From the NCBI RefSeq assembly GCF_008727795.1, contig NZ_CP044222.1, positions 2,542,001 through 2,606,000 on the forward strand: a DNA stretch of 64,000 nucleotides, given 5' to 3'. Below, piece by piece: positions 31,476 through 41,525 of this stretch. The translations under genes were made by a program, and so were the position numbers. Below the pieces are notes generated by a model. It saw only the letters and a program-made list of their open reading frames with translations. It did no database searches and was not told the origin of the DNA. Within the stretch, counting starts at the first letter, position 1. Each line of letters starts with the position of its first letter. The DNA comes from Nitrincola iocasae (GTDB lineage Bacteria; Pseudomonadota; Gammaproteobacteria; Pseudomonadales; Balneatricaceae).

Positions 31476-32819
31476 CTACAAACCCAATATAGCCGTAGCT
31501 ATACCAAAATACACCAGAATCCCCGCGGCATCGGCAATAGTTGCCACCAAAGGGGCGCTGGCTGTAGCTGGGTCCAGGCCTAATTTATGAAGTACAAATG
31601 GCAAACTCAGGCCTAACAGGCTACCCAGCATAACGACGGCAATCATGCTCAATGCGACAATCACGGCGATCTCCATTCCACCACGGAAATGACCGATAAA
31701 GGCAACGGCAAAGGCCATGGTCAAACCCAGTGCCAGAGCTACAAATATCTCTCTGGCAAACAATTTTGCCCAGTCAGACAGCTTTACATCTCCAGTTCCC
31801 AGCCCGCGGACCATCAGGGTTGAAGCCTGAGAGCCTGCGTTACCGGCACTACCAATCAATAGCGGCATAAAGAATACCAATACGGCATACTTGGCGATGG
31901 TGTCTTCATAGATGGCAATTCCGGCCGCAGTAAAAATATTGGCAAACACCAGTAACAACAGCCAGAAGATACGTTTGCGATACAGCATAAAAATGGTGGC
32001 ATCTTTAAAACTACCTTCAAGCCCACCGACAGAGCCCCCTTTGAGGATATCTTCTGTGGCTTCGGCTTCAGCGACATCCATCGCATCATCATAAGTGACG
32101 ATACCCACCAGGCGCTGCTGGCTATCAACCACCGGTAGAGCAAGCAAGTCGTAGCGGCTGATCATTTTGGCCGCAAGCTCCTGATCCTGATCCGGCGACA
32201 TGGTGATCAGTTCGGACTCCATCAAATCACTGATCAGTGCTGTGGGTCGGCTGACAATCAACTCGCGTAATGAAATGGTGCCGACTAAACGATGCAGCTT
32301 ATCCAGCACATAGATCTGGTAGATGGTTTCAGCATCCGGCGCGGTTTTACGTATTTTATCCAGCGCCTGCAACACCGTATCCGTAACCGGCACACTGGCA
32401 TAATTACTGGTCATGATGGCACCGACGGTTTCATCCTCATAGGAAGCCATACGCCGGAGATCTTCACGCTCTTCCTGGGCCATCAGCTTGAGTACTGAGG
32501 TTTGCCGGTCTTCATCCATGATATTGAAAAGGTCGGCACGCTCATCGGAGTCCATGCAGTTCAATAGCTGCGCCAGGCCTTCGGCAGTCATCAGCTCAGA
32601 TACCTGAAACTGAGTGTTTAACGGCAGGTAGCCAAAGACTTCGGCGCGTTCTTCTATATCCAGATGCGCCAACAGCTTCAGGCTGACGTCAACCTCTTCA
32701 TGACGAAGAAATTCTGCCAGGTCGGCAGGCTGAAACTCGGCAACCAGCGATTCCAGGGCAATAACATCTTGCTTTTCCATTGCCTGGCGCAGGGAATCAG
32801 CGAGTTCTGCGTAGTTCAT
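31476..32819 (-). CDS. mgtE: magnesium transporter MgtE
   Basis: 447 residues from ATG 32819 (GGAG 7 bases upstream); an upstream extension is open for nine codons but has no ribosome site. Domains: MgtE_N repeat (1-125), two CBS domains (130-255, 'ASVPVTDTVLQAL' and 'ALPVVDSQQRLVG'), and a five-segment channel (285-447) with 'AGNAGSQAS' and a PxxL-type 'ASAPLVATIADAAG' pore region. The CBS domains sense cytoplasmic Mg2+ (established). No Mg riboswitch was recognised upstream. Confidence 0.93.
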   Translation of the reverse strand: MNYAELADSLRQAMEKQDVIALESLVAEFQPADLAEFLRHEEVDVSLKLLAHLDIEERAEVFGYLPLNTQFQVSELMTAEGLAQLLNCMDSDERADLFNIMDEDRQTSVLKLMAQEEREDLRRMASYEDETVGAIMTSNYASVPVTDTVLQALDKIRKTAPDAETIYQIYVLDKLHRLVGTISLRELIVSRPTALISDLMESELITMSPDQDQELAAKMISRYDLLALPVVDSQQRLVGIVTYDDAMDVAEAEATEDILKGGSVGGLEGSFKDATIFMLYRKRIFWLLLLVFANIFTAAGIAIYEDTIAKYAVLVFFMPLLIGSAGNAGSQASTLMVRGLGTGDVKLSDWAKLFAREIFVALALGLTMAFAVAFIGHFRGGMEIAVIVALSMIAVVMLGSLLGLSLPFVLHKLGLDPATASAPLVATIADAAGILVYFGIATAILGL

Positions 32820-32996
32820 TGTCAGTCTCCAAAGCGGGCTCGACACCTGCCCGGAACTGACCCACTAAGTCTGATCAGTGGTTAAGATAGGACGTGCGTG
32901 GAGCGGGCAAGTAACGGTTCATTGATACTAAAACAACATCGACTTGGGTCCATGATGCTCCTCAAATTAGACCATAGAATTATGTATAATATATTG

Positions 32997-33029
32997 AAAA
33001 AAGGCGCATTTTGTCAATAAACGCCTTTT
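32997..33029 (-). terminator. terminator of the yfiRNB operon
   Basis: Minus strand AAAAGGCG (33029-33022), 15-base loop, CGCCTTTT (33006-32999), continuing into a T-run ending at 32997; 27 bp after the yfiB stop. The remainder of the 237-bp gap up to mgtE holds nothing else recognisable. Confidence 0.7.
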
Positions 33030-33056
33030 GTTAGCTTTATCATAGATCCTCTGGGG

Positions 33057-33527
33057 CTAATTGGCCACTATGATAGTCACACGTCGGTTTTCGCTACGCC
33101 CGCTAAAGGTATTGTTGTCGGCTATCGGCTTGGCATCTCCCATTCCTCGAACCAGGATATTCTCTCTGGGCATACCACTGCTGATCATAACTTCGGCAAC
33201 GGCTGATGCACGCCGCTGTGACAGTTCAAGATTATAGGCTGGGTCACCAAATGTATCAGTATGACCTTCCAGAGTCAGACCACTGATACCCACTTCCAGA
33301 AAATCATGGATAATAGTGGCTATAGTCTGCTGACTAGCCGGCGCTATATCATCAGAATCAAATTTGAACAAAACTTTGGCTGCCAAGCCGAACTCCCAGC
33401 CTTCGTCAGAAAACTGGAATCCATGCTTTTGCAAAACAGCAACCTGCTCTGCATTCAATCCTCGTTCCTGGAACAACTGACACGCCGTTAATGTCAGCAT
33501 ACATACCAACAAAATCAATACCCTCAC
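33057..33527 (-). CDS. yfiB: YfiB-like OmpA-family lipoprotein
   Basis: 156 residues from GTG 33527, chosen because GAGGG lies 7 bases upstream and it places a lipoprotein signal ('LLVCMLTLTAC') at the N-terminus. The OmpA peptidoglycan-binding domain covers the last 115 residues ('LEGHTDTFGDPAYNLELSQR'). YfiB sits in the outer membrane and sequesters YfiR to activate YfiN (established in Pseudomonas). Last gene of the yfiR-yfiN-yfiB operon. Confidence 0.85.
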   Translation of the reverse strand: MRVLILLVCMLTLTACQLFQERGLNAEQVAVLQKHGFQFSDEGWEFGLAAKVLFKFDSDDIAPASQQTIATIIHDFLEVGISGLTLEGHTDTFGDPAYNLELSQRRASAVAEVMISSGMPRENILVRGMGDAKPIADNNTFSGRSENRRVTIIVAN

Positions 33528-33552
33528 AACTCTACCCTCTTTAATATAGAAA

Positions 33553-34788
33553 TTAACTAATGTGAAAATTTTTCTCATTCTTTTTTGCTGTGTACATGGC
33601 GTCATCGGCCGCTTGCATCAAAGCTTTTGGGGTTTCACCCTGCTGAGGAAAGGTGGCAACACCAATAGTAAGTGAAAACGAAACTCGTTCACCGCTTTCA
33701 AGAATAATCGGATGAGACATAGCGTCAACAATTTTACTGGCCATTCTCTCCAGATCCTGATCCTGCTGCAAAGGCTGTATTAATATGGCAAACTCATCAC
33801 CGCCAAGACGTGCCAATTGATCCTGCTCTCGGATCAATGCACCAAGCCGCTTCGCAGTCGTAACCAAAACCTCGTCTCCAGCAGCATGCCCAAACGTATC
33901 GTTGATGGATTTAAACTGATAGCCATCGATATAGAGCAGCGCCAGTCGCCGCCCCTTTTCACGAGCAGAAATAACCTGCTGAGACAGTACCCGTTCAAAA
34001 TAAGCTCGGTTAGATACACCCGTAAGCGAGTCATGATTGGCCTTATAGCTCAGGGATGTGTTCTCTTGTTGCAGGTGCCCTTCCCAGGTTTCTATCTCGT
34101 CCAGCAGTATATTCAAATCTTCAGCTAATTCCCGGATTTCATAAATAGAGCTGAGTGGTGCCCTGAGTTTAAAAGAACGCTCTCGCGCGATTTTTCTAGC
34201 AATACTGGCTAGTTCCTGGACAGACTTGCAGATGAAACTGTGTATACGTCCGCCTTCAATATTAGCGCCCAGTGTACTGATAATCAGACTGAAAAATACA
34301 GCCAGAACACCACACATCATAAAGATGAAAAAAACCGATCCATCCGTATAGATTTGCAGCTCACCAACCTGCTCACCATTATGACGAACAGGCACAATTC
34401 TGGGTTGGTCCAGTATGAGACCTAGTAGCTGCCGCTCGATTTGACCCCATTGAGTTTTACTCGAGGCATTCCATTCGTAGAGTGTCTTGCCATACTCATC
34501 AAACACAACCACTTCTGAAAGCTTCTCAGTTTCCAGAATCAGATTTATACCTTCACGAATTGCATCACTGTCCTTGAACACCACGGCGGCTTCAAGTGTA
34601 TAAGACAAAACACGGCTAACCAGCTTTTGGTTGTGATCAGCTAAGTTCACCAGGGCAAACAAACCCAATACCGTCAAGATAGTGCCCGAGGTGATAATGC
34701 CCACCAGATTACTGCGAATTTGTGCCTTGTGCATCAACCCGCGCAATGTGACTACCTTACGGTAGTTGACGCTCGTGTTCTGACTCAT
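33553..34788 (-). CDS. yfiN: YfiN-like membrane diguanylate cyclase
   Basis: 411 residues from ATG 34788 (GAGG upstream, 10 bp after the yfiR stop). Two membrane segments (about 30-50, 160-185) bracket a periplasmic CHASE8-like domain; a HAMP segment follows, then the GGDEF domain with 'RLGGDEFAILIQ' intact and 'DGYQFKSINDTFGHAAGDE'. It makes cyclic di-GMP; YfiR represses it from the periplasm (established). The middle gene of a complete yfiRNB module. Confidence 0.9.
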   Translation of the reverse strand: MSQNTSVNYRKVVTLRGLMHKAQIRSNLVGIITSGTILTVLGLFALVNLADHNQKLVSRVLSYTLEAAVVFKDSDAIREGINLILETEKLSEVVVFDEYGKTLYEWNASSKTQWGQIERQLLGLILDQPRIVPVRHNGEQVGELQIYTDGSVFFIFMMCGVLAVFFSLIISTLGANIEGGRIHSFICKSVQELASIARKIARERSFKLRAPLSSIYEIRELAEDLNILLDEIETWEGHLQQENTSLSYKANHDSLTGVSNRAYFERVLSQQVISAREKGRRLALLYIDGYQFKSINDTFGHAAGDEVLVTTAKRLGALIREQDQLARLGGDEFAILIQPLQQDQDLERMASKIVDAMSHPIILESGERVSFSLTIGVATFPQQGETPKALMQAADDAMYTAKKNEKNFHIS

Positions 34789-34798
34789 CTGACCAGCC

Positions 34799-35332
34799 TC
34801 ATTCTCTTCCAAGTTTCAGTACTTGCGGATGTATGCGAATACCACTACGCGCTACTGCATCCAGGTTGACTTGGAATGAACTTCCCTCTTCAACAAGGTT
34901 CAGACAAATCAGGCTGCCTCCATAACACTCAGGATCATGCTCGCTAATACTCAGTACAGGCTTACCGGTAATCTCAGATAGGAGGTTGTGTTGTTCTGAA
35001 GAAGTAAGCGCCCCAATATAAACAATGTCGCAACGCTCCACTTCCCCATAATCACTGTCCTGATAATGCTGCCAGGCATAAGAATTTCTGTTCACATCTT
35101 GATCAAATAGAGCTTGCATATACAGTGTTGATCCGACGATACAGGCTTTCGACGGAGCGATGTCATCGGGCCAACGAGAATAACTGACAATACCAGATAC
35201 AATATAAGAAACCTGTTGTGCAGTTTGCTGCTCTCTATCGGCGTCAGTACTGGACGAATCAGCTGCCATCATTATGCCGGGCGCCAGGAAAGCAACTGAT
35301 ATGAAAGCAAAAAATATTAAAAAACGCCTCAC
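34799..35332 (-). CDS. yfiR: YfiR-like periplasmic repressor (DUF4154)
   Basis: 177 residues with a Sec signal peptide ending near 'GIMMAADSS'. DUF4154 pattern 'YIVSGIVSYSRWP' and conserved cysteines in 'ERCDIVYIG' and 'DPECYGGSLICL', which form disulfides in YfiR homologues. Acts as the redox- and stress-responsive inhibitor of YfiN. First gene of the operon. The 228-bp region upstream (35333-35560) separates it from apbE and shows no other gene. Confidence 0.88.
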   Translation of the reverse strand: MRRFLIFFAFISVAFLAPGIMMAADSSSTDADREQQTAQQVSYIVSGIVSYSRWPDDIAPSKACIVGSTLYMQALFDQDVNRNSYAWQHYQDSDYGEVERCDIVYIGALTSSEQHNLLSEITGKPVLSISEHDPECYGGSLICLNLVEEGSSFQVNLDAVARSGIRIHPQVLKLGRE

Positions 35333-35560
35333 GGAACACTGCTCCTAACGTTATCTCGCTCTAGCCAGTCAGTACTGTCTCGTGTTGGAACAGCACATTA
35401 CCCGTTGATCAAACTCCACTTCCGGTAACTCTTGTGTTGCATACTAACAGCCCAACCATGAAACACAAAGCTGGCTTACTTAGTAAAAGGCAAGCCCGCA
35501 GCTCTGGGGAGGTTCGGCGTTTTCGAAATGCAGAACAATAGTTAAACTCAGTGAGTAATA

Positions 35561-36622
35561 CTATTGCTCGCCATGCAACAATGCCTGAGCTTTCTCTTCC
35601 CCGAGATATTCAACCATCGCTGATGACAGGTGCGTGGTCCAGCCATCTGCATTTCGCTCCAGCATTAACACCCGCAGTTGCAGCGACTCAGCCAAGGGCA
35701 TGCCCTCGGTTCCCAACACCATCATCGCAGTAGCCCAGGCATCCGCTTCGGCGTTTTCAGGGGTCAGCACCGTCACCGAAGCAACGCGGTGATTTATCGG
35801 CCAACCGGTGAGCGGATTGATGGTATGAGAAAAACGCTGCCCATCCACTTCAAAGTAATTACGGTAATCACCAGAAGTCGCTATCGACATATCCTTCACC
35901 GGGATAATATGATGCGCTACCTGCACCCCGCTATGGGGTAACTCTATACCAATGCGCCAGCTCTGGCCCGGCTCACGCTCGCCGGATGCTACCAGCTCGC
36001 CACCAATATTTACCAAAAAATGGCTCAGTCCCTGAGCAGTCAGATAACGTGCAACCTCATCGACACCAAAGCCCTTGGCAACCCCCGATAGATCGATAAA
36101 GAAATCCCGCTGCCGACGTGCCTGACTGGCTGAAGTATCTAACTCAAGACCCTGATAGCCAGCCGTAGCCAGTCGCGTTTGCAGTTGTTCGGGTTCAGGA
36201 ATCTCATCCGGCCGCTGTTCCGGACCAAAGCTCCAAAGATTGACCAGATTCCCTACCGTCACATCAAATGCGCCACCACTTTGTGCGGAGATGGTCTGAC
36301 TCAATGACAACACCTGCATCAACTCAGGTGACACCACCAGCCACTCGCCAACAGGATGCCCATTTAACTGCATTAATTCCGATTGCGGTTTCCAGGTCGA
36401 CATTTGCAGATCAACATGCTCCAGCGTGTCCTCTATCCCCTGGCGTAACGCAGTCAGTTGTTCATCACTGACCGGATCGGCTATAGACACCACCCAGAAG
36501 GTACCGAAAATCCCACCCTCAAGATGCTTAACCTCGGGAGCTGTTTCAGTTTCAGTACAGCCAGCCAATACCAACAAACACAACAACACACCCGTCAGAT
36601 ACAGCGAACGCATTGGATTCAT
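35561..36622 (-). CDS. apbE: FAD:protein FMN transferase ApbE
   Basis: 353 residues; lipoprotein signal 'LLVLAGCTE'. ApbE attaches FMN to Thr of targets such as NqrB/NqrC and RnfD/RnfG. Visible family blocks: 'FDVTVGNLVNLW', 'FFIDLSGVAKGFGVDEV', 'FLVNIGGELVASGE' and 'DAWATAMMVLG' (metal/FAD site). No flavinylation target gene lies in the window. Confidence 0.93.
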   Translation of the reverse strand: MNPMRSLYLTGVLLCLLVLAGCTETETAPEVKHLEGGIFGTFWVVSIADPVSDEQLTALRQGIEDTLEHVDLQMSTWKPQSELMQLNGHPVGEWLVVSPELMQVLSLSQTISAQSGGAFDVTVGNLVNLWSFGPEQRPDEIPEPEQLQTRLATAGYQGLELDTSASQARRQRDFFIDLSGVAKGFGVDEVARYLTAQGLSHFLVNIGGELVASGEREPGQSWRIGIELPHSGVQVAHHIIPVKDMSIATSGDYRNYFEVDGQRFSHTINPLTGWPINHRVASVTVLTPENAEADAWATAMMVLGTEGMPLAESLQLRVLMLERNADGWTTHLSSAMVEYLGEEKAQALLHGEQ

Positions 36623-36664
36623 TAATCTGCCACCTTAGTTTTTAGGGAATTAGTCTTTATGGAT

Positions 36665-37504
36665 TCAACCAGCCGCCTGCTGACGTACAAAGCGGGCTTC
36701 CATCTTCTTTAACAAACGCGCTACCGCCACAAACCCGAAGGTTGCCGTGACACAAGTGGCCGCACCAAATCCACCAGCACAATCCAGCCGCGTGGGGCCT
36801 CCCGCGTCTGGCTTGCGATGACAAACGCTGCCATCCGCCTGAGGATAACGCAATTGTTCAGTGGAGTAGACGCAGTCGATACCAAACTTGTCGGTTTTAC
36901 TAAAACCGTGATGGCGCTTTAATACAGAGCGTAACTTGGCCGCCAGCGGGTCTTGAGAGGTTCGGGTCAGATCAGCCACACTGACCTGGGTCGGGTCAGT
37001 TTGCCCGCCAGCCCCGCCGATGGTGATCAGCGGGATTTTACGCCGTTTACACCAGGCAATCAGTGCCGCTTTGTCACGTACATTATCGATGGCATCCACC
37101 ACATAATCGACATCATCCGGGATCAGCTCAGCAATATTAGCAGCTTGAATAAACGCCGCCTGAGTGTTTACCTGACAATAGGGATTAATATCCCGTAGGC
37201 GTGCGGCCATGACATCCACTTTCATCTGCCCGATACTGCTGGAAGTGGCATGCACTTGGCGGTTAATATTGCTGATGCAGATATCATCCAGATCGATCAG
37301 CGTAATCTGACCTATGGCGGTTCGGGCAAGCGCTTCAGCCACCCAGGAGCCCACACCACCAATCCCCACCACAACCACCTGTGCCTGACGATAGTACTCA
37401 GTCAATAATTCACCATAGAGACGCCGCGTGCCACCAAAACGCAGCTGATAATCACTATCAGCTGCAACTTGATCAGCATTGGATTGGGTTGCCTGAGTTA
37501 CCAT
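36665..37504 (-). CDS. tcdA: tRNA threonylcarbamoyladenosine dehydratase TcdA
   Basis: ThiF/MoeB-type E1-like enzyme (279 residues) that cyclises t6A37 to ct6A in tRNAs. 'VVGIGGVGSWVAEALAR' is the nucleotide-binding loop and 'LIDLDDICISNINRQ' the metal/ATP motif. The C-terminal amphipathic helix (FGFVAVARLLKKM) is usual for TcdA. Its start overlaps the hda stop by 7 bp. Confidence 0.92.
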   Translation of the reverse strand: MVTQATQSNADQVAADSDYQLRFGGTRRLYGELLTEYYRQAQVVVVGIGGVGSWVAEALARTAIGQITLIDLDDICISNINRQVHATSSSIGQMKVDVMAARLRDINPYCQVNTQAAFIQAANIAELIPDDVDYVVDAIDNVRDKAALIAWCKRRKIPLITIGGAGGQTDPTQVSVADLTRTSQDPLAAKLRSVLKRHHGFSKTDKFGIDCVYSTEQLRYPQADGSVCHRKPDAGGPTRLDCAGGFGAATCVTATFGFVAVARLLKKMEARFVRQQAAG

Positions 37505-38205
37505 CCCATCACCTGTTTTACAAAGGGTACGGTAATACGGCGATGCGCACTCAAGGAGGCATGATCCAGTTGATCCAACACCTTGAGCAGATCGGTCAGA
37601 TCACGTTTGCCATGATGCATAATATAGCGCAGCACTTCATCGCTGAGCTCAAAGCCACGACTGGATGCACGCGCTTTCAAGGTTTCAATTTTGGCCTCTT
37701 CATGCAATGGCTGTACCTGAAACACCATTCCCCAATGCAAGCGCGAGGTCAAATCGGGCAATTGTAACTGTAAGCCGGTGGGGGACTGTGTGGCCGCTGT
37801 CACTAGCGATACATTAGCAGCACGCAAGCGATTGAACAGATGAAAAACGGCTTCTTCCCAAACGCGCTTGCCAGCAATTTCCTGCAAATCGTCAAGACAA
37901 ACCAGATCCATCTGCTCCAACCCCTCAAACAAAGAGGCATCGTAGTCAATCAATTCACTCAGGGGCAAATAAGCGGCGTGACGTCCCAGCGCATCAGCAT
38001 GATGGCAACTACTCTGCAACAGATGTGAACACCCTTGCCCTGAGCTGCCCCAAAGGTATAGCATCTGCTCGCCCTGACCAGAGGCCGAGGCTTTGAGTGT
38101 TTCACACAGCAAGCCATTATCACCAATGATGAAATTCTCAAAGCGTGCCTCTTCTCGCAAAGAGATACCTAGTGGTAACTGAACAGGCGGTGTCAGATTA
38201 GACAT
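37498..38205 (-). CDS. hda: DnaA regulatory inactivator Hda
   Basis: 235-residue AAA+ protein that, bound to the sliding clamp, triggers DnaA-ATP hydrolysis. The clamp-binding motif 'VQLPLGISL' lies at residues 8-16. Walker A is the variant 'WGSSGQGCSHL' (Lys replaced, as in many Hda proteins), Walker B 'LVCLDDL', sensor/arginine 'LTSRLHWG'. Overlaps tcdA and follows the DUF2066 gene after 3 bp. Confidence 0.93.
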   Translation of the reverse strand: MSNLTPPVQLPLGISLREEARFENFIIGDNGLLCETLKASASGQGEQMLYLWGSSGQGCSHLLQSSCHHADALGRHAAYLPLSELIDYDASLFEGLEQMDLVCLDDLQEIAGKRVWEEAVFHLFNRLRAANVSLVTAATQSPTGLQLQLPDLTSRLHWGMVFQVQPLHEEAKIETLKARASSRGFELSDEVLRYIMHHGKRDLTDLLKVLDQLDHASLSAHRRITVPFVKQVMGW

Positions 38206-38208
38206 AAC

Positions 38209-38967
38209 TCAGTTCCAGAAAAATTCCAGCTGCCCGTCCGGCAGTTCGGTAAGTTGAGAGGTACTTAGCAGATCACGCTGCAAGGCAGAAACGGCACCGT
38301 CATAGTCAATGCTGACACGCAGCGTACCGGCATTGAAACTCACCGGTATGACCGCCTGAGAACCGAGGTGTTCCCTGAACAGATCCATCACCCGCAGATA
38401 ATCACCCGCCTGATTTAAGCGGTACACGGTTACCAAGTAGCCGGGAGGCGTCATCTGTCCCGGCAGCGACAGTGGGGCTGCTATAGCATTCGGATCAATA
38501 GTGCTTATCTGAGGCAGGCTTGCCAACAACTCATCGACCTGTTCCTGCCAGTCGCCTTGTGTGGACAGTAACTGACGTTGTCCATCTTGCCAGACCACCC
38601 ACTCGGTAAACGGCGTAGCACCACCGGCATCGACACGCCCCACCACCACAGCGTCAGCGGCATAACGTGTTGAGGCTGACAGCACCACTTCATCCGCACC
38701 GCGCCACAGCGCGTCTACGCTCAACGCCTGCTGATCAGCCAGGTCCATCAGCGGTGATAACACCGCCAAAGATGTCGGCGCCGATGCACGCAAGCCTTGA
38801 ATCAGCGGATGACTGGCCGTTGCAAAATCACGCACACCAGCCCGCTCTTCAGCAAGCCAGACCAACATAGACTCGGCAGCAACCCCTTTCAGTGGCAACA
38901 ACAACAGCAACATGGCCAGGGTTTGTTTCCATTTCAACCTGCTTGATTCGCTCTTTGTCATGGGCAT
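38209..38967 (-). CDS. DUF2066 exported protein
   Basis: 252 residues with a signal peptide ('TLAMLLLLLPLKGVAAE'). This family regularly lies between hda and purM, as here. Function unknown. It is shorter than the ~350-residue Pseudomonas members and lacks their N-terminal part, which may be natural variation. Confidence 0.8.
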   Translation of the reverse strand: MPMTKSESSRLKWKQTLAMLLLLLPLKGVAAESMLVWLAEERAGVRDFATASHPLIQGLRASAPTSLAVLSPLMDLADQQALSVDALWRGADEVVLSASTRYAADAVVVGRVDAGGATPFTEWVVWQDGQRQLLSTQGDWQEQVDELLASLPQISTIDPNAIAAPLSLPGQMTPPGYLVTVYRLNQAGDYLRVMDLFREHLGSQAVIPVSFNAGTLRVSIDYDGAVSALQRDLLSTSQLTELPDGQLEFFWN

Positions 38968-39111
38968 TTGATTCCGATTGCTGATTTTTTAACCGATTTT
39001 CACAGAATTTGGTCCACAACTTTAACACACAATAGCCCAGTCACCATCAACCTGATAAACTTGCGAGCTGAATTTCTTCTTCTCATCCGTGATCTAAAGG
39101 TCGGATACACC

Positions 39112-40173
39112 ATGTCTACAGATTCTGTAAAAACATCACTCAGTTACAAAGATGCCGGGGTTGATATCGATGCCGGAAACGCGCTGGTCGAGCGCATCAA
39201 AGGTGTGGCCAAACGCACTGCTCGCCCGGAAGTATTGGGTGGACTGGGTGGATTTGGTGCCCTGTGTGAAATTCCCGAAGGCTACCGAAAACCGGTGCTG
39301 GTTTCCGGCACTGACGGTGTAGGAACCAAACTACGCCTGGCCATGGAGCTGAACAAACACGACACTATCGGTATCGATCTGGTGGCCATGTGTGTAAACG
39401 ATCTGGTGGTCGCAGGCGCTGAGCCACTGCTGTTTTTAGATTACTACGCCACCGGTCATCTGAATGTTGATATGGCCGCCGATGTGGTGACGGGTATTGG
39501 CAAGGGTTGTGAGCTGGCCGGTGCCGCGCTGGTCGGCGGTGAAACAGCTGAAATGCCGGGCATGTACGAAGGTGACGACTACGATCTGGCCGGTTTCTGC
39601 GTCGGGGTAGTGGAAAAAGATGAGATCATTGATGGATCCCTTGTACAAGCCGGTGATGCACTGTTAGCGCTGGCGTCTTCTGGCCCGCACTCCAACGGTT
39701 ATTCACTGATTCGCAAGATTATCGAGTTCAGCCAGGCTGATCTACAACAGCCTATGGGTGATACCACGCTGGCGGCGGCTCTGATGGAGCCAACACGTAT
39801 CTATGTGAAGCCGTTGCTGCAACTGATTAAAACCTTGCCGGTTCATGCGCTGTCTCACATCACTGGTGGTGGACTATTGGAAAATATTCCACGGGTTCTG
39901 CCGACCGATGCCAAAGCCGTACTGGATGCAGACAGCTGGACGCTTCCAGCCGTATTCGACTGGTTACAACAGGCTGGCAATGTGGACCTGCAAGAGATGT
40001 ACCGCACCTTCAACTGTGGTGTAGGCATGGTCATTGCGGTTGCACAAACGGATAAAGCCCATGCACTTGAGCTGCTGAGCCAGTTGGGTGAAACGGCTTG
40101 GGAAATCGGTCACATCGAAACCGCCGCCGCAGGCGAAGCCCAGGTTGAAATGCGCTCCGGCAAAAGCGCATGA
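39112..40173 (+). CDS. purM: phosphoribosylformylglycinamidine cyclo-ligase
   Basis: AIR synthetase of purine synthesis, 353 residues from ATG 39112 ('MSTDSVKTSLSYKDAGVDID'); the frame is open 48 codons further up but intact PurM proteins begin here. 'GTDGVGTKLRLA' and 'GGETAEMPGMY' are the ATP-site signatures. ATGA overlap with purN. Confidence 0.95.
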   Translation: MSTDSVKTSLSYKDAGVDIDAGNALVERIKGVAKRTARPEVLGGLGGFGALCEIPEGYRKPVLVSGTDGVGTKLRLAMELNKHDTIGIDLVAMCVNDLVVAGAEPLLFLDYYATGHLNVDMAADVVTGIGKGCELAGAALVGGETAEMPGMYEGDDYDLAGFCVGVVEKDEIIDGSLVQAGDALLALASSGPHSNGYSLIRKIIEFSQADLQQPMGDTTLAAALMEPTRIYVKPLLQLIKTLPVHALSHITGGGLLENIPRVLPTDAKAVLDADSWTLPAVFDWLQQAGNVDLQEMYRTFNCGVGMVIAVAQTDKAHALELLSQLGETAWEIGHIETAAAGEAQVEMRSGKSA

Positions 40174-40814
40174 GCAAACGTATCGTTGCGCTGATCTCTG
40201 GCAGCGGTTCCAACCTGCAGGCGATCATGGACCAATGCAACCAAGGCATAATCAATGGAAAAGTGGTCGGCGTTATCAGTAATCGCGATGATGCCTTTGG
40301 CCTCAAACGTGCGGAAATGGCCGGTATTCCCGGCTATTTCATCAGCCATCGCGACTACACCAGCCGTGAAAGCTTTGATCAGGCGTTGATGCGCCAGATC
40401 GATGCCTGCGAGCCTGATCTGGTGGTGCTGGCGGGCTTTATGCGTATTTTAAGTCCGGAGTTTGTACGTCACTATGCCGGACGGCTGTTCAATATCCATC
40501 CGTCTTTGCTGCCACGCTATAAAGGACTTAACACTCACCAGCGGGTGCTCGAAGCTGGCGATCCTGAACACGGTTGCACAGTACATTTTGTGACCGAGGA
40601 ACTGGACGGCGGACCTCTGGTCATACAGGCCAGAACAGCTGTATTGACCAGTGATGATTCAGCTTCGCTTCAGGGTCGTATGCATACGCTGGAGCATCAG
40701 ATCTATCCGCTGGCCGTCAGTTGGTTCTGTGCTGAGCGACTCAAGCTGACAGAAGAGGGGGTATTGCTTGACGATACCCTACTTCCAGCTGCAGGCTTTC
40801 AACTGGAGTCTTAA
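40170..40814 (+). CDS. purN: phosphoribosylglycinamide formyltransferase
   Basis: GAR transformylase, 214 residues. 'ALISGSGSNLQAIMD' binds the phosphate, 'NIHPSLLPRYKGLNTHQ' carries catalytic Asn/His, and 'HFVTEELDGGPLV' the catalytic Asp. It overlaps purM by 4 bp and is co-transcribed with it. Confidence 0.96.
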   Translation: MSKRIVALISGSGSNLQAIMDQCNQGIINGKVVGVISNRDDAFGLKRAEMAGIPGYFISHRDYTSRESFDQALMRQIDACEPDLVVLAGFMRILSPEFVRHYAGRLFNIHPSLLPRYKGLNTHQRVLEAGDPEHGCTVHFVTEELDGGPLVIQARTAVLTSDDSASLQGRMHTLEHQIYPLAVSWFCAERLKLTEEGVLLDDTLLPAAGFQLES

Positions 40815-40822
40815 CGAGAGGA

Positions 40823-41524
40823 TTGTGCATGTTGCGCAAAGGTTGCATTACATTATTTATACTACTGCTAAGCCTTCCGGCCTTGGCCGGCCAGGTTGAG
40901 TTAAAGCCCTACCGAGCGGTTTATGTCAATAAAGTAGATGCAACCATCTCCATCAGCGGTGAAGCGATTCGCGAGCTAAAACAACTGGAGGATGGTACCT
41001 GGGAACTCTCTGTTGAAGCCTCCGCGATGATGGCCAATATTCGCGAAGCTACGCGTGTCACCCAGCGGGACAATCAACTACTGCCGCTGCGTTATGACTA
41101 TCATCGCCGTATCCTGACGCGCAATCGAACCGCTCAATTACGCTTTGACTGGGATGCCGGCCATGTCACTACCGATATCGATGACAAACCCTGGCGCATG
41201 GCGATAGAACCGGGCATACACGACAAGCTTAGCTACCAGTTGCAGATGCCAGCCGATATTGCCGACGGCAAAACCTCTCTCAGTTATCAGGTCGCCGATG
41301 GTGGCCGCCTGCAAACCTATCGATTCAATGTGACCGGAGAAGATCGGGTCGACACTCCAGCGGGTCAGTTCAATGCCATCCGTGTTGAACGCGACAGAGG
41401 CGAAGACTCCGATCGCGAAACCCTGATCTGGTTTGCACCAGAACTGGACTACCTGGTCGTCCGCCTGGAACAGGTTGAACCTAACGGTAACCGCTTTACC
41501 CTGCTACTAAAACAAGCCCAGTAA
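40823..41524 (+). CDS. DUF3108 exported protein
   Basis: 233 residues, signal peptide 'LFILLLSLPALAGQ'. The DUF3108 beta-rich domain shows 'LPLRYDYHRRI' and 'GQFNAIRVERDRG'. This family commonly follows purN. Likely periplasmic; function unknown. Confidence 0.85.
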   Translation: MCMLRKGCITLFILLLSLPALAGQVELKPYRAVYVNKVDATISISGEAIRELKQLEDGTWELSVEASAMMANIREATRVTQRDNQLLPLRYDYHRRILTRNRTAQLRFDWDAGHVTTDIDDKPWRMAIEPGIHDKLSYQLQMPADIADGKTSLSYQVADGGRLQTYRFNVTGEDRVDTPAGQFNAIRVERDRGEDSDRETLIWFAPELDYLVVRLEQVEPNGNRFTLLLKQAQ

Positions 41525-41525
41525 T

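Noticed and set aside
32820..33000. Magnesium riboswitch upstream of mgtE
   Set aside because: The leader is short, with a ribosome site close to the start and no extended paired structure; the hairpin nearby belongs to the yfiB terminator.
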